NCBI GenBank assembly: GCA_964646405.1
Contig: CAZYDV010000020.1
Location: forward strand, 1-34,361
Direction of reading: 5' to 3'
Source of the DNA: CAKZSB01 sp964646405
Lineage (GTDB): Bacteria; Pseudomonadota; Gammaproteobacteria; Granulosicoccales; Granulosicoccaceae
Length of the DNA stretch: 34,361 bases
Position numbers and translations under genes: made by a program. The notes under the pieces were generated by a model. It made no database searches. It was not told where the DNA came from and was given only the letters and a program-made list of their open reading frames with translations. This document shows positions 1 through 7,887 of the stretch, piece by piece (the stretch's first letter is position 1; the number at the start of each line of letters is the position of its first letter).

Positions 1-1
1 G

Positions 2-250
2 GTCGAGGATGTGCAGGTGGTCGGTGTGCCGGATCAAAAGTATGGCGAACAGGTCTGCGCCTTTGTGCGCGCCGCGGCCAATACTTCACCCAGCGAAACG
101 TCGATAAAAGAGTTCTGCCGCGAGCGAATTGCGCACTTTAAAATTCCAGCCTACGTGCTGTTCACCGACGAATTCCCCATGACCGTTACCGGCAAAATTC
201 AGAAGTACCGCTTGCGTGAAATTGCCTGTGAGAAACTAAATCTACAGTGA
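2..250 (+). CDS. Acyl-CoA synthetase / AMP-binding enzyme, C-terminal part (5' end outside window)
   Basis: The open frame enters from the left edge and ends at a TGA at 248-250, so only about the last 82 residues are present. They match the small C-terminal domain of ANL adenylate-forming enzymes. The early 'VEDVQVVGVPD..YGEQVCAFV' block is followed by 'FKIPAYVLFTDEFPMT' and then 'TVTGKIQKYRLRE'. The lysine in the TGKIQK (A10) motif is the residue that, in this family, contacts the acyl-adenylate during adenylation. The family activates a carboxylic acid with ATP and transfers it to CoA; the substrate cannot be read from this fragment. The next gene starts 54 bp downstream on the same strand, so co-transcription with the aldolase/kinase genes is possible but not shown. 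Confidence 0.88.
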   Translation, partial: VEDVQVVGVPDQKYGEQVCAFVRAAANTSPSETSIKEFCRERIAHFKIPAYVLFTDEFPMTVTGKIQKYRLREIACEKLNLQ

Positions 251-304
251 TCACAACACAACAAACCTGTCGTTTCGCAGCACTCGCACAAGCCTGCACG
301 AATC

Positions 305-1288
305 ATGACTGACCCTGCCAAAACACTCGATGCCAAGCTCGCGCGAATTCGTGGCGGTCAATACCAACATCGGGATTTCATTATCGCCGACGCGAAAGAC
401 GGCGACATGGCGTTTGGCCTGATGTCGCCGGCACCCACACGCGATGGAAGGCCGCGCCCTAGAGGCGTCTATCTAGACGACATTCGCGACATGACGCACA
501 GCGGACTGGTGGACATCATGCTGATGTCTGCCTCAAGCGGCGAATTGCTGACAGATGAGGGTCTGTTTAAAAACTGCGCGGTGACGCCGGCCGTGCGGAT
601 GAACGACACCCCTGACATCTGGAGTGCCAGGGGTTCCTGTTATCGGGAATCTCGCAGCCTGCCGTTCGCCACCGCCGATATCGAGGCTGTGTCCCCTTTT
701 TGTCAGCTCGGCCTGTATTCAATGACATTTTCTAACCACACAGAATCAGACCGCGCGAGTCTGCAGGCCTATCGCGACTTTCGCCACACGATTCGCCCAC
801 ACCATTTCAGTCACTTCCTCGAAGTATTCAATCCGGCCTTCGATATCGGTATCGCCGACTGTGATCTTGGTGACTATATCAACGACATGATCATCAAGGC
901 TGTGGCGGGCGTCACCCGCACCGATGCGCCGCTGTTTTTGAAAATTCAATTCAATGGGGCCAGAGCAATGCGTGAACTGGCAGAATACGATCCCGAGAAT
1001 CTTGTCGTTGGTATTCTCGGTGGCGCAAAAGGCACCACCCGCGATACCTTCGAACTCGCGCTGCAAGCTGAACAGGCCGGCGCCAGGGTGGCCCTGTTTG
1101 GACGCAAGATCAATCTCGCCGAAGCCCCCCGTGAGCTCGTGCGACTGATGCGCAGCACAATCGAACGCGAGTCGACGCCCGCCGATGCGGTGCAGCAGTA
1201 TCACGACTATCTGCAAAAACACGCAATTGCGCCGGTGCGAGCGCTGGCTGAAGACAACACGATCACCGACCCTGTGCTGATGGACTAA
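305..1288 (+). CDS. TIM-barrel class I aldolase-like protein (function unassigned)
   Basis: 327 aa, ATG start. It is predicted cytoplasmic, with no signal peptide or membrane segment. The second half reads like successive strands of a beta/alpha barrel: 'HFLEVFNP' (about 170-177), 'LFLKIQFNG' (210-218), 'NLVVGILGGAKGTT' (232-245) and 'GARVALFGRKINLAE' (259-273). Strand-end Lys213 in 'FLK' is where a Schiff-base lysine would sit in DhnA/DERA-like class I aldolases, and Glu173 ends another strand. I infer an aldolase or lyase acting on a phosphorylated sugar, because the PfkB kinase starts 2 bp after its stop. The pairing resembles IolC kinase plus DUF2090 aldolase-like units in inositol catabolism, but that is an analogy and not a sequence assignment. 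Family membership is moderately sure; the substrate is unknown. Confidence 0.8.
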   Translation: MTDPAKTLDAKLARIRGGQYQHRDFIIADAKDGDMAFGLMSPAPTRDGRPRPRGVYLDDIRDMTHSGLVDIMLMSASSGELLTDEGLFKNCAVTPAVRMNDTPDIWSARGSCYRESRSLPFATADIEAVSPFCQLGLYSMTFSNHTESDRASLQAYRDFRHTIRPHHFSHFLEVFNPAFDIGIADCDLGDYINDMIIKAVAGVTRTDAPLFLKIQFNGARAMRELAEYDPENLVVGILGGAKGTTRDTFELALQAEQAGARVALFGRKINLAEAPRELVRLMRSTIERESTPADAVQQYHDYLQKHAIAPVRALAEDNTITDPVLMD

Positions 1289-1290
1289 CC

Positions 1291-2313
1291 GTGAACGAGA
1301 GACGGGGGTTCATTTGTGCCGGGTGCTGGACACTCGATCGCATCAAGGTGATAGACGAGTGGCCGGCCGAAGAGGAACTCACCCGTATCCGCGCCACAGA
1401 CCATCAGGGTGGCGGTTCGGCGCACAATGTCGGCATCGATCTAAGACGGCTCGACGTCACTATGCCGGTTGAGGCGATCGGTCTGATTGGCAGGGATGCC
1501 GATGGTGACTTTCTATTCCAACAGGCGAAACAGGCTGGTATCGACACCGGACAACTCCACCGCTCAGACAGTGCGGGTACGTCCTACACCGATGTCATGA
1601 CGGTGGCGGATAGCGGCAAGCGCACGTTTTTCCACTACACTGGCTGCAATGATCATCTGACCCCGGATCATTTCAACTTCGGCCACACTAGCGCGAAAAT
1701 ACTGCATCTGGGCCTGCTCGGTGTGCATCGAGCCCTCGATAATCCGAGGGATGCTGACGCAAACGGATGGGTTAGCATTTTGAAACAGGCGCGCGCGGCT
1801 GGTTTGCTCACCAATGTTGAACTCGTTTCAATCGATCCGGGGCGCAACCGCGAACTCTGTCTGCCGTGTCTGCCCTGGCTCGACACCCTGATCGTCAACG
1901 ACCATGAGATCGGCGCGCTGGCCGATATGCAGACGATCGTAGACGGTATCGCACAGCCTGATCGCTGTCGGGCGGCGGCGGCAAAAGTACTGCACATGGG
2001 CGCGATGCAACAGGTCATCGTGCACTACCCGACCGGCGCCGACTATATCGGCCGCGATGGACAAACCCACCATGCCGACGCCCTGCGGATCGACCCTGCC
2101 TCCATTGCAAGCACGGTCGGCGCCGGCGATGCGTTCGCTGCCGGTATGCTGTACGCAATACATGAACACTGGCCGATCGACAAAGCCCTGTCGCTTGCTC
2201 ACGCCGCCGCGGCGACCAGCCTGCGCTCACACACCACGGTCGGCTCGATCGAATCGGTTGAGAATTGCCTGGCACTGGCGGCAAGCCAATCAGACCCAGA
2301 TCCCACACCTTGA
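1291..2313 (+). CDS. PfkB-family carbohydrate kinase
   Basis: 340 aa with a GTG start at 1291, 2 bp after the aldolase-like stop, so the two are almost certainly co-translated. Ribokinase/PfkB signatures are clear. The N-terminal substrate-binding glycine block 'QGGGSAHNVGIDLRRLD' lies at about 39-55, 'GLIGRDADGDFL' at 64-75, and the C-terminal 'STVGAGDAFAAGM' carries the anion hole and the catalytic Asp280. The family transfers the ATP gamma-phosphate to a hydroxyl of a sugar or nucleoside-like substrate. The sugar is not predictable here. The context suggests that it phosphorylates the compound then split by the aldolase-like protein, or the reverse order of steps. The last 8 bp before the next gene contain no terminator. 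Confidence 0.93.
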   Translation: MNERRGFICAGCWTLDRIKVIDEWPAEEELTRIRATDHQGGGSAHNVGIDLRRLDVTMPVEAIGLIGRDADGDFLFQQAKQAGIDTGQLHRSDSAGTSYTDVMTVADSGKRTFFHYTGCNDHLTPDHFNFGHTSAKILHLGLLGVHRALDNPRDADANGWVSILKQARAAGLLTNVELVSIDPGRNRELCLPCLPWLDTLIVNDHEIGALADMQTIVDGIAQPDRCRAAAAKVLHMGAMQQVIVHYPTGADYIGRDGQTHHADALRIDPASIASTVGAGDAFAAGMLYAIHEHWPIDKALSLAHAAAATSLRSHTTVGSIESVENCLALAASQSDPDPTP

Positions 2314-2321
2314 GCAATTCA

Positions 2322-2912
2322 ATGCCCGACGTACTACTCGCGATTCACTACCAGAACGAAAACTGCCATCCGGATGGCAAGATCAAAGTTGGCATTGCCG
2401 CCAATGCACCATGGCGCGAGGAACGACTCAACAACGCAAGAAGACTGTTCACGGGCATGCGCAAACTTGGCATCGATATCGTGCACATTCGCCTGGCGGT
2501 CAGTCCCGACTATCGCGATGTCGTGGTCAATACCCCATTGATCGAGGAGTGGGTCGCATTAAACGCCTGGCAGGAGGGCACCTGGGGCACCGAATTTCTC
2601 ACAGGCCTGGAACCGCTCGACGGTGAACTGGTGGTCACCCACACCCGCAACAGTGTATTCCATGGCTGCAATCTGCCAGATGCGTTGTCGGCGATGAACG
2701 CCGGCAGACTATACCTTGCCGGTGTTTCAACCGCCTATGCGGTCGAGGGCAGCGCTCGCCATGCAACCGATATCGGCTATCGGGTAACGATTGTCAGCGA
2801 CGCCTGCGCAACCGCAACACAGCAACAACACACTAACGCACTGGAGGCCCTGAGCCGCCTGGGTGACATTCGAACGGTAGATGAAACACTGGCGGAACTG
2901 GCACCCGCCTGA
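2322..2912 (+). CDS. Isochorismatase-fold protein lacking the Asp-Lys-Cys triad
   Basis: 196 aa from the ATG at 2322, 8 bp after the kinase stop. An upstream in-frame start at 2265 would overlap the kinase by 49 bp and adds no conserved sequence. The isochorismatase/nicotinamidase fold is recognisable: 'LLAIHYQNENCHPDG' (5-19), 'VVTHTRNSVFHGCNL' (104-118), 'LAGVSTAYAVEGSARHA' (132-148) and 'VTIVSDACAT' (155-164). At the three catalytic positions of the family I read His9 for Asp (family 'IDxQN'), His107 for Lys (family 'KxRxSAF') and Ala140 for Cys (family 'TxxCV'). If this alignment is right, the usual cysteine-hydrolase chemistry is not possible, and the protein is either a pseudoenzyme or uses another mechanism. 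The operon suggests a job in the same sugar pathway. The fold call is firm; the function is unknown. Confidence 0.85.
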   Translation: MPDVLLAIHYQNENCHPDGKIKVGIAANAPWREERLNNARRLFTGMRKLGIDIVHIRLAVSPDYRDVVVNTPLIEEWVALNAWQEGTWGTEFLTGLEPLDGELVVTHTRNSVFHGCNLPDALSAMNAGRLYLAGVSTAYAVEGSARHATDIGYRVTIVSDACATATQQQHTNALEALSRLGDIRTVDETLAELAPA

Positions 2913-2918
2913 ATACGA

Positions 2919-2946
2919 TGGAGCATCGCCGGACAGCGATACTCCA
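2919..2946. terminator. Hairpin between convergent genes, possible terminator
   Basis: TGGAG/CTCCA and ATCGC/GCGAT arms stack around a C-A mismatch with a 6-nt CGGACA loop. It sits in the 51-bp gap between the stops of the isochorismatase-fold gene and the convergent Cys-rich gene. No T-run follows on either strand, so factor-independent termination is uncertain. Confidence 0.4.
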
Positions 2947-2963
2947 CCGAATTGTTGCCCCTG

Positions 2964-4640
2964 CTATGGCTTGGTAGAGGGAGTCAAGAACACCCGAGTA
3001 CCCGAACCGTTGTTGGCCTCCCAGACAATCTCGTTGTTATCGAGAATGGAGTAGGTCGCGTTGCTGCCCTGAGCGACGAACACGTTTTGCTTGCCATTGA
3101 AAAACTTGCGCTCATACTTGTGAAACGCGCCAAAAGTGCCGTTGTCCAGTCTCGAGCGAACATTCATCAGGTTCGGCCCCTGCATCACAAACTCGTTGTA
3201 GCGAGCGGGATTATCTTTGAACGCATACCACGAATCAAAAACCTTATCGCCGAGGAAGGACAACGGTGGCGGGAAGGCGCCGGTTACCTGGCCGGTGGTG
3301 CCACGCGAATAAGTTACCGCGGTAAAGCCTTTGTCGTATCCGCCCGTCGCCGAAATGACGAAACCCAAATAGTCGTTGGCCGGATCAAATTTGCCACTGT
3401 GCGGGTTGTAGTAGAAACCGACAGCCAAACCGAATGGCGGATCGACGATCCAATTGAGCGACTCCGCCATCGCGATAAAGTCGAGCTGTACGCCATGGTA
3501 GTCGCCGCCGAGTTCATTGTTCTGCGATCGCCAGCAGCCCCAGTTGACGCCCACGCTGTTCTCAGCGCCCAGCTGCAGCGTCCACTCTGCACCGCCGTAG
3601 GCGTACACCGGTCGCTGACTTCCGGTGCGCCCGGCAACACTGACATCAACGGCGACGCCAACTTCGGCTCCAATACCAATGCCAAACGACGCCGCTCTCA
3701 CAACGCCCAGCGTCCAGGTATTGTTGGCGTCAGACAAACATGGGTTAAAAGCAGCTTCAGTCTTTTCAACTACCCTGTCGGCGTCGCTGCCGTCTTCGGC
3801 CTCCAGTGCAGAGACCATCGACACATCCGAGACCATATTATGCACCTCGTCGACGATGCCCGTGACAAGGGCCTCTCCCATCGCGGCCAACCGATCTTTG
3901 GCATCGCGATACATCAGTGTCTCTCGGTTAGCCACACACTGCCCTTTGATGAAATCCTCAGCCAGCCCCTCATCACAGGAAGCCCGCAATGTCGTTACCG
4001 GACACGGTTTCTCGCCCTCGCCACCACAGTGGGTGCAGGCATTAATTTGTGTCAGATCATTGCCGATATTGGCATTGCGAAATGAACCCGCCGGGCACGA
4101 GTAACAGTTGTTGGTCAGACCATTGCGAAACGAACCGGCCGGACAGCCGGCCTTGCCGTGAATCGTCGCGCTGCCTCTGGACGCGCCATACCACCGCGAG
4201 CAGGCCCTGTTGCTGGTGACGGACGACGTGGTGCGACGCATGCCAGACGGGCAGGAGTAGCAATTGCCATTGGGGTCCCAGAAATACCCCCGACTACAAC
4301 TGGTTCTCAGCCAGCCTCCCGCTCTGCCCCGATAAATTGCTTTGGCATATCGCCTATACGCCGGTCGTTCACAGGCACTGTTGCCATCAACCGAAAATAC
4401 TGTACGATTGGGACGCGCGCTTGGACACGACCAGCATTGCTGTGTGCCTAGATCAAGCTTGGACCCGGGATACGCGCTCGCACAGCTCAGTACCTGCCCC
4501 TCGAATACCGCGCCGGCGGCTTTCGCACCGCTGGGCATGATAAAAAAAAGTGAAGCCAACAGCAAAAAACCAATGCGTATCAGCAATCTGCTACTACCTG
4601 ACCATTCGCACCCAAATAGATCACCCGCTCCATTTTGCAT
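2964..4640 (-). CDS. Secreted Cys-rich repeat protein of unknown function
   Basis: 558 aa. The ATG at 4640 is preceded by an AAAGGGA Shine-Dalgarno-like stretch. A long polar start leads into a hydrophobic core at about 19-36 and a likely signal-peptidase site after 'GAKA' (37-41), so export is predicted. Residues 50-240 are cysteine-rich with a recurring 'CxSCP' unit: 'QCWSCPSARPNRT' (68-80), 'NCYSCPSGMRRTT' (126-138) and 'NCYSCPAGSFRNA' (178-190), plus a 'CPAGSFRN' copy at 166-173. The spacing resembles small disulfide-rich TNFR/GCC2-GCC3-like modules, but I cannot assign a family. The C-terminal 250 residues are rich in Gly, aromatic and alternating polar residues ('GLAVGFYYNPHSG', 'GFVISATGGYDKGFTAVTYSRG') and may form a beta-rich domain. 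The gene stands alone, divergent from the next lipoprotein gene. A long open frame on the opposite strand is a shadow. Confidence 0.75.
   Translation of the reverse strand: MQNGAGDLFGCEWSGSSRLLIRIGFLLLASLFFIMPSGAKAAGAVFEGQVLSCASAYPGSKLDLGTQQCWSCPSARPNRTVFSVDGNSACERPAYRRYAKAIYRGRAGGWLRTSCSRGYFWDPNGNCYSCPSGMRRTTSSVTSNRACSRWYGASRGSATIHGKAGCPAGSFRNGLTNNCYSCPAGSFRNANIGNDLTQINACTHCGGEGEKPCPVTTLRASCDEGLAEDFIKGQCVANRETLMYRDAKDRLAAMGEALVTGIVDEVHNMVSDVSMVSALEAEDGSDADRVVEKTEAAFNPCLSDANNTWTLGVVRAASFGIGIGAEVGVAVDVSVAGRTGSQRPVYAYGGAEWTLQLGAENSVGVNWGCWRSQNNELGGDYHGVQLDFIAMAESLNWIVDPPFGLAVGFYYNPHSGKFDPANDYLGFVISATGGYDKGFTAVTYSRGTTGQVTGAFPPPLSFLGDKVFDSWYAFKDNPARYNEFVMQGPNLMNVRSRLDNGTFGAFHKYERKFFNGKQNVFVAQGSNATYSILDNNEIVWEANNGSGTRVFLTPSTKP
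4073..4146. repeat. Direct repeat encoding two CPAGSFRN modules
   Basis: Two near-identical 26-bp stretches beginning ATTGCGAAA lie about 48 bp apart and encode, on the - strand, the adjacent 'CPAGSFRN' units of the Cys-rich protein. This looks like module duplication inside the gene. Confidence 0.65.
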
Positions 4641-4838
4641 CTTATCGTTCCCTTTCGTTATGATTTACAGCTCCTGACAACCGACCGTAAAGGCCGACTG
4701 CACGCTCTCCCCGGTACCGCAGGGTTGAGTTGAATGATAGGAATCGCATACCGCAGTGTCATTAGGGTGAACACCCCATTTGAAACGAATAGGCCGGGCA
4801 CGTTACCCTCGGCACACTTAAGCGTCGGGCAAACTCAA

Positions 4839-6833
4839 ATGCAAACGATCATGTGCATTCACCCGAGCAACAGATTCGCGCCACTCATTGTGTGCCTGAC
4901 CTTCACACTGGCAGGCTGCAACAGCGATAGCTCGCAACCCACGGTCGACCACACCGACACCGGTGGAGCGTCAATCGACGCCCCGCCTACAGAAAACTTC
5001 TGCGCCCAGTTCACCGATCAGACCACACCCTATTTCTGCGAAGACTTCACCGCCACCAGCCCGACTGAGCTTGCCGGCGCGATAGCACCGATGTCTTTTC
5101 GCGACCAGAGCTTTCGCACTTATACACGCGGCGAGATCTTTAACCTGCCCGACCCCGATCGCTCCAGCCACAACGACAATGTACTGAACCTGCATACCGA
5201 TCTTGTCGACGGTATCGATTTCAGCCGCTATGCCCGAGCGACCGCCGCCGTTGCAGCAAACTGGGATATCACGGCACACTCGCGCGATGGTTACATTGCG
5301 CCGGGCACCGGCGCCGGTTTTAACGACCACTACTGGTGGAATGAAAGCGCCTTTATGGGCGAACACGGTGCGCGTTGTTCACCACCACCCGATCTCGATG
5401 CAACGCGTAACACAAGCCGCAACGGCGAGCGCGCCTATACGTTTATGGAAAGATTCTTCACCCTGCCGGTCGATTACAGCGGCGACGAACTTACCCTGGC
5501 CAATCACTGGAACAGCGCCAACGAGAACATTCTGCACGACGATGCCGGTGTCCACGCCATCGTGCGTTATGAGGATATGGTCTACGTGTGCGCCGATCAC
5601 CTGATGACGGCGGCCTACGCGGCCGGTGCCAGCAAGCTGACCCTGACGCCGAATCATCTGGTCGATACCCGCTCTGGCGATGGAATTGTCGAATTCGCCG
5701 TGTCGACGTATCGCACCGCTGGTCGCGATTACTGGCAACTGGACCTGTCACCACTCGACTCACATCTGCAATTGCCCGAGGGCGATGTCGTCGCCGATGC
5801 GAACGGCAAGGCACTCAACAGCTTAAGCATTAACACCGTTTTGAACGATGCGATGACCGGACCGGCCGACGCGCCAGGCGCGATCAATGTGTTTCGCTCG
5901 ATGATGATCGACAATGGCCGCTTTTTGCAAAATGGCCAGTACATTCAACCCGACGATGCCAATGCGACCTGGGTCCGTGCGCAGATTGCAAATCCGGGTG
6001 ATCCCGATCGTCAGACCCTGTACCAGAACGCGCCGGATTCACACTGGGTGATTACCCATACCAGCTACAACCAGGTGATGCTCGACCACCTGCGCGCAAA
6101 CGCTGGCGAACAAGCAACGCTGCACAGCGTTACCGACAACCGCAGCCGGGCGCAATTTCGACTGACGATCAAAAAAACGCCTGAATCTGCCGCGTGGGCG
6201 GCAAATCCCGAGCTTTGGGATCAGGTCTCACTGTGCATGCCACAGTACGGCGATGGCTGTATTGGTGAATACATAGTGCCCGAATTACCCGCGCTGTTGC
6301 TGGTACAGTTCACCCACTACGCCTACAACACGACCAAGTCGTGCGCGAGTGGCGGCGAACAGCCGCACAGCAGCATCGAGCCTGGCACTATTTATCAAAC
6401 CACCTGCCATCCGAACACCTACCACTGGGATAACTTCTACATCGCACTGGGCGTGCCTTTGCGCATGATCAGGGCCGATGCCCGCACCGATGCGGCCAAC
6501 GGTGACGAGGGCGAGTTGATCACCCTGGAGTTTCCAGAAGCCGCACCAGAGAAAAGCAAACTAAGGTTCACCGCACTGGCGGGGGCGATCGGCGACGGTC
6601 CAGACACCACGACCAGCATAGAAATGTCGTTCGATCAAGGAGCGAGCTGGCACCGACCACGACGCCAGCCAGAGCCACAAAACAACTTCGACCGGTTCCG
6701 CTCCTACTACACTGGCACCAGCCAAAGCGAATATATACCGTCAGGCACAACACGCGTGTGGCTGCGCGCGCAAAACGCCCCCTATCGCAATCGCTGGTGG
6801 ATTCGCGATGCGAGTATATGGTCAGTCGAATAA
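4839..6833 (+). CDS. Large exported lipoprotein with one Asp-box, function unknown
   Basis: About 664 aa from the ATG at 4839, which puts a normal lipoprotein signal at the N-terminus: a hydrophobic stretch 'APLIVCLTFTLAGC' with lipobox LAGC and acylated Cys27. The frame is open back to an ATG at 4734, but that adds 35 unlike-signal residues, and an ATG at 4851 is also possible. The mature part contains several Cys pairs and many Trp and Asn. Near the C-terminus, 'SFDQGASW' (597-604) fits the SxDxGxxW Asp-box found in beta-propellers such as sialidases, although I see only one copy. 'YHWDNFYIALG' precedes it. I cannot name the family. A membrane-tethered carbohydrate-binding or degrading protein is a guess from the Asp-box and composition. 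Confidence 0.78.
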   Translation: MQTIMCIHPSNRFAPLIVCLTFTLAGCNSDSSQPTVDHTDTGGASIDAPPTENFCAQFTDQTTPYFCEDFTATSPTELAGAIAPMSFRDQSFRTYTRGEIFNLPDPDRSSHNDNVLNLHTDLVDGIDFSRYARATAAVAANWDITAHSRDGYIAPGTGAGFNDHYWWNESAFMGEHGARCSPPPDLDATRNTSRNGERAYTFMERFFTLPVDYSGDELTLANHWNSANENILHDDAGVHAIVRYEDMVYVCADHLMTAAYAAGASKLTLTPNHLVDTRSGDGIVEFAVSTYRTAGRDYWQLDLSPLDSHLQLPEGDVVADANGKALNSLSINTVLNDAMTGPADAPGAINVFRSMMIDNGRFLQNGQYIQPDDANATWVRAQIANPGDPDRQTLYQNAPDSHWVITHTSYNQVMLDHLRANAGEQATLHSVTDNRSRAQFRLTIKKTPESAAWAANPELWDQVSLCMPQYGDGCIGEYIVPELPALLLVQFTHYAYNTTKSCASGGEQPHSSIEPGTIYQTTCHPNTYHWDNFYIALGVPLRMIRADARTDAANGDEGELITLEFPEAAPEKSKLRFTALAGAIGDGPDTTTSIEMSFDQGASWHRPRRQPEPQNNFDRFRSYYTGTSQSEYIPSGTTRVWLRAQNAPYRNRWWIRDASIWSVE

Positions 6834-7518
6834 GGCCAAAGGCCAGCGGTGCCCGCATAACTCGACTGCGTGCAAGGCCTGAGTTTTAGAACAGCACCTG
6901 CGATACTGTCACGACGATAGTCACCTCCATTGCCGCGGCAACCGCCAAGGATGCACTGCAAACCGACCTGCCGAGCCATCACTGGATATCCACGCCCATG
7001 CACGCGAGCACCGCGGTGCGTCACCCAAACAATACCAATTGGCAATGTTTCACTCCGAGTACCGCACAATACCTGACAGTAACTCCATTCCTCATATTGA
7101 TAAATCCTAAGGGAACTTTTACATCGCATAAAACCAAGCAGCATCATTACATTCGTTATGGGCACAGGGCATGACCTTACTGCTATGCCTCAAACTAATC
7201 GCGAATCTATCTCCCCACTCATAACAGACTGCTGCTCATCACGAGAAACAAAATTCGTAACGTTTACTTTCCAACCATCCGATCAAATATTGACGAAGAT
7301 AACTACACCGCCTTTTATTTGATCAACATTAGCAACAAGGGGAATATCAAACAACACACCCAATGCTCGACATCGCAATACACTGCCGGTTGCTACAAGA
7401 AGAGCCACTTCCACAACACGTATCGAATTCAAAACAACTGCCCATTGATACATGCCAGTGAAATGACATAAAAACTATCGCTCGTAAACTACCAATAAAA
7501 CTTCGATGAACAGTTAGC
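6834..7518. other. Long intergenic region, no gene supported
   Basis: About 690 bp without a convincing gene. The part from about 7050 onward is visibly more AT-rich than the flanking genes. A - strand open frame (6782-7165) runs into the lipoprotein gene and shows no recognisable family, so I do not call it. A broken or horizontally acquired remnant is possible but not shown. A promoter lies at its right end. Confidence 0.5.
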
Positions 7519-7547
7519 TTGACAGCGAGTACCAGTTAAAATCTAAT
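7519..7547 (+). promoter_or_regulatory. Strong sigma70-type promoter for the small membrane-protein gene
   Basis: A perfect TTGACA -35 box at 7519-7524 is followed, after exactly 17 bp, by TCTAAT at 7542-7547 (5 of 6 matches to TATAAT). Transcription would start near 7554, about 28 nt before the ATG at 7582, leaving room for the AGGGA ribosome site at 7568-7572. Confidence 0.7.
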
Positions 7548-7581
7548 GCCAGGACACACTTTTTTACAGGGAATGTAATTG

Positions 7582-7743
7582 ATGTTTAAACGACTCAGAT
7601 ACAGATACAGGCGCCTGCGCAGAGACAACATACACCGTCACACCGGCGCTTTTTTCTTTGCCGACGGATTGATCCTTATGTCAAAGGTTCTTTGTTACGC
7701 CCTTCTGCTCATCCCTTTGTGGATGTTGGTAAAGATTGTCTAA
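7582..7743 (+). CDS. Small basic single-pass membrane protein (53 aa), hypothetical
   Basis: 53 aa. The start ATG at 7582 has an AGGGA Shine-Dalgarno site 9 nt upstream (7568-7572) and a near-consensus promoter at 7519-7547. The N-terminal third is strongly basic ('FKRLRYRYRRLRRD', 2-15). It is followed by a short hydrophobic patch 'GAFFFADGLIL' and a C-terminal transmembrane-like segment of about 18 residues ('VLCYALLLIPLWMLVKIV'). The positive-inside rule would put the Arg-rich end in the cytoplasm. I do not recognise a family. Promoter, ribosome site and sensible topology together support a real gene; the short length keeps confidence moderate. It ends 144 bp before the convergent CoA-transferase stop. 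Confidence 0.6.
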   Translation: MFKRLRYRYRRLRRDNIHRHTGAFFFADGLILMSKVLCYALLLIPLWMLVKIV

Positions 7744-7887
7744 TGCGCAAGCACTGACACGTCTGCTGAGCGTTGGCACTTTAAAAACGATTATCGAGTT
7801 AGGCTCAGGTAAAGTTTCGACCGCCGCTGTTTTCGGGCGCACAAATACGGTCTGCGTGGAAGTGTCTGGCCGTCGAGTCTATTGCCG

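Noticed and set aside
2952..4085. 377-codon open frame on the + strand opposite the Cys-rich gene
   Set aside because: The - strand frame has a signal peptide, ordered Cys modules and a ribosome site; the + frame has no recognisable features and is a shadow.
6782..7165. 127-codon - strand open frame after the lipoprotein gene
   Set aside because: It overlaps the lipoprotein 3' end, has no ribosome site I can see and no recognisable family. It could be a decayed gene but there is not enough to call it.
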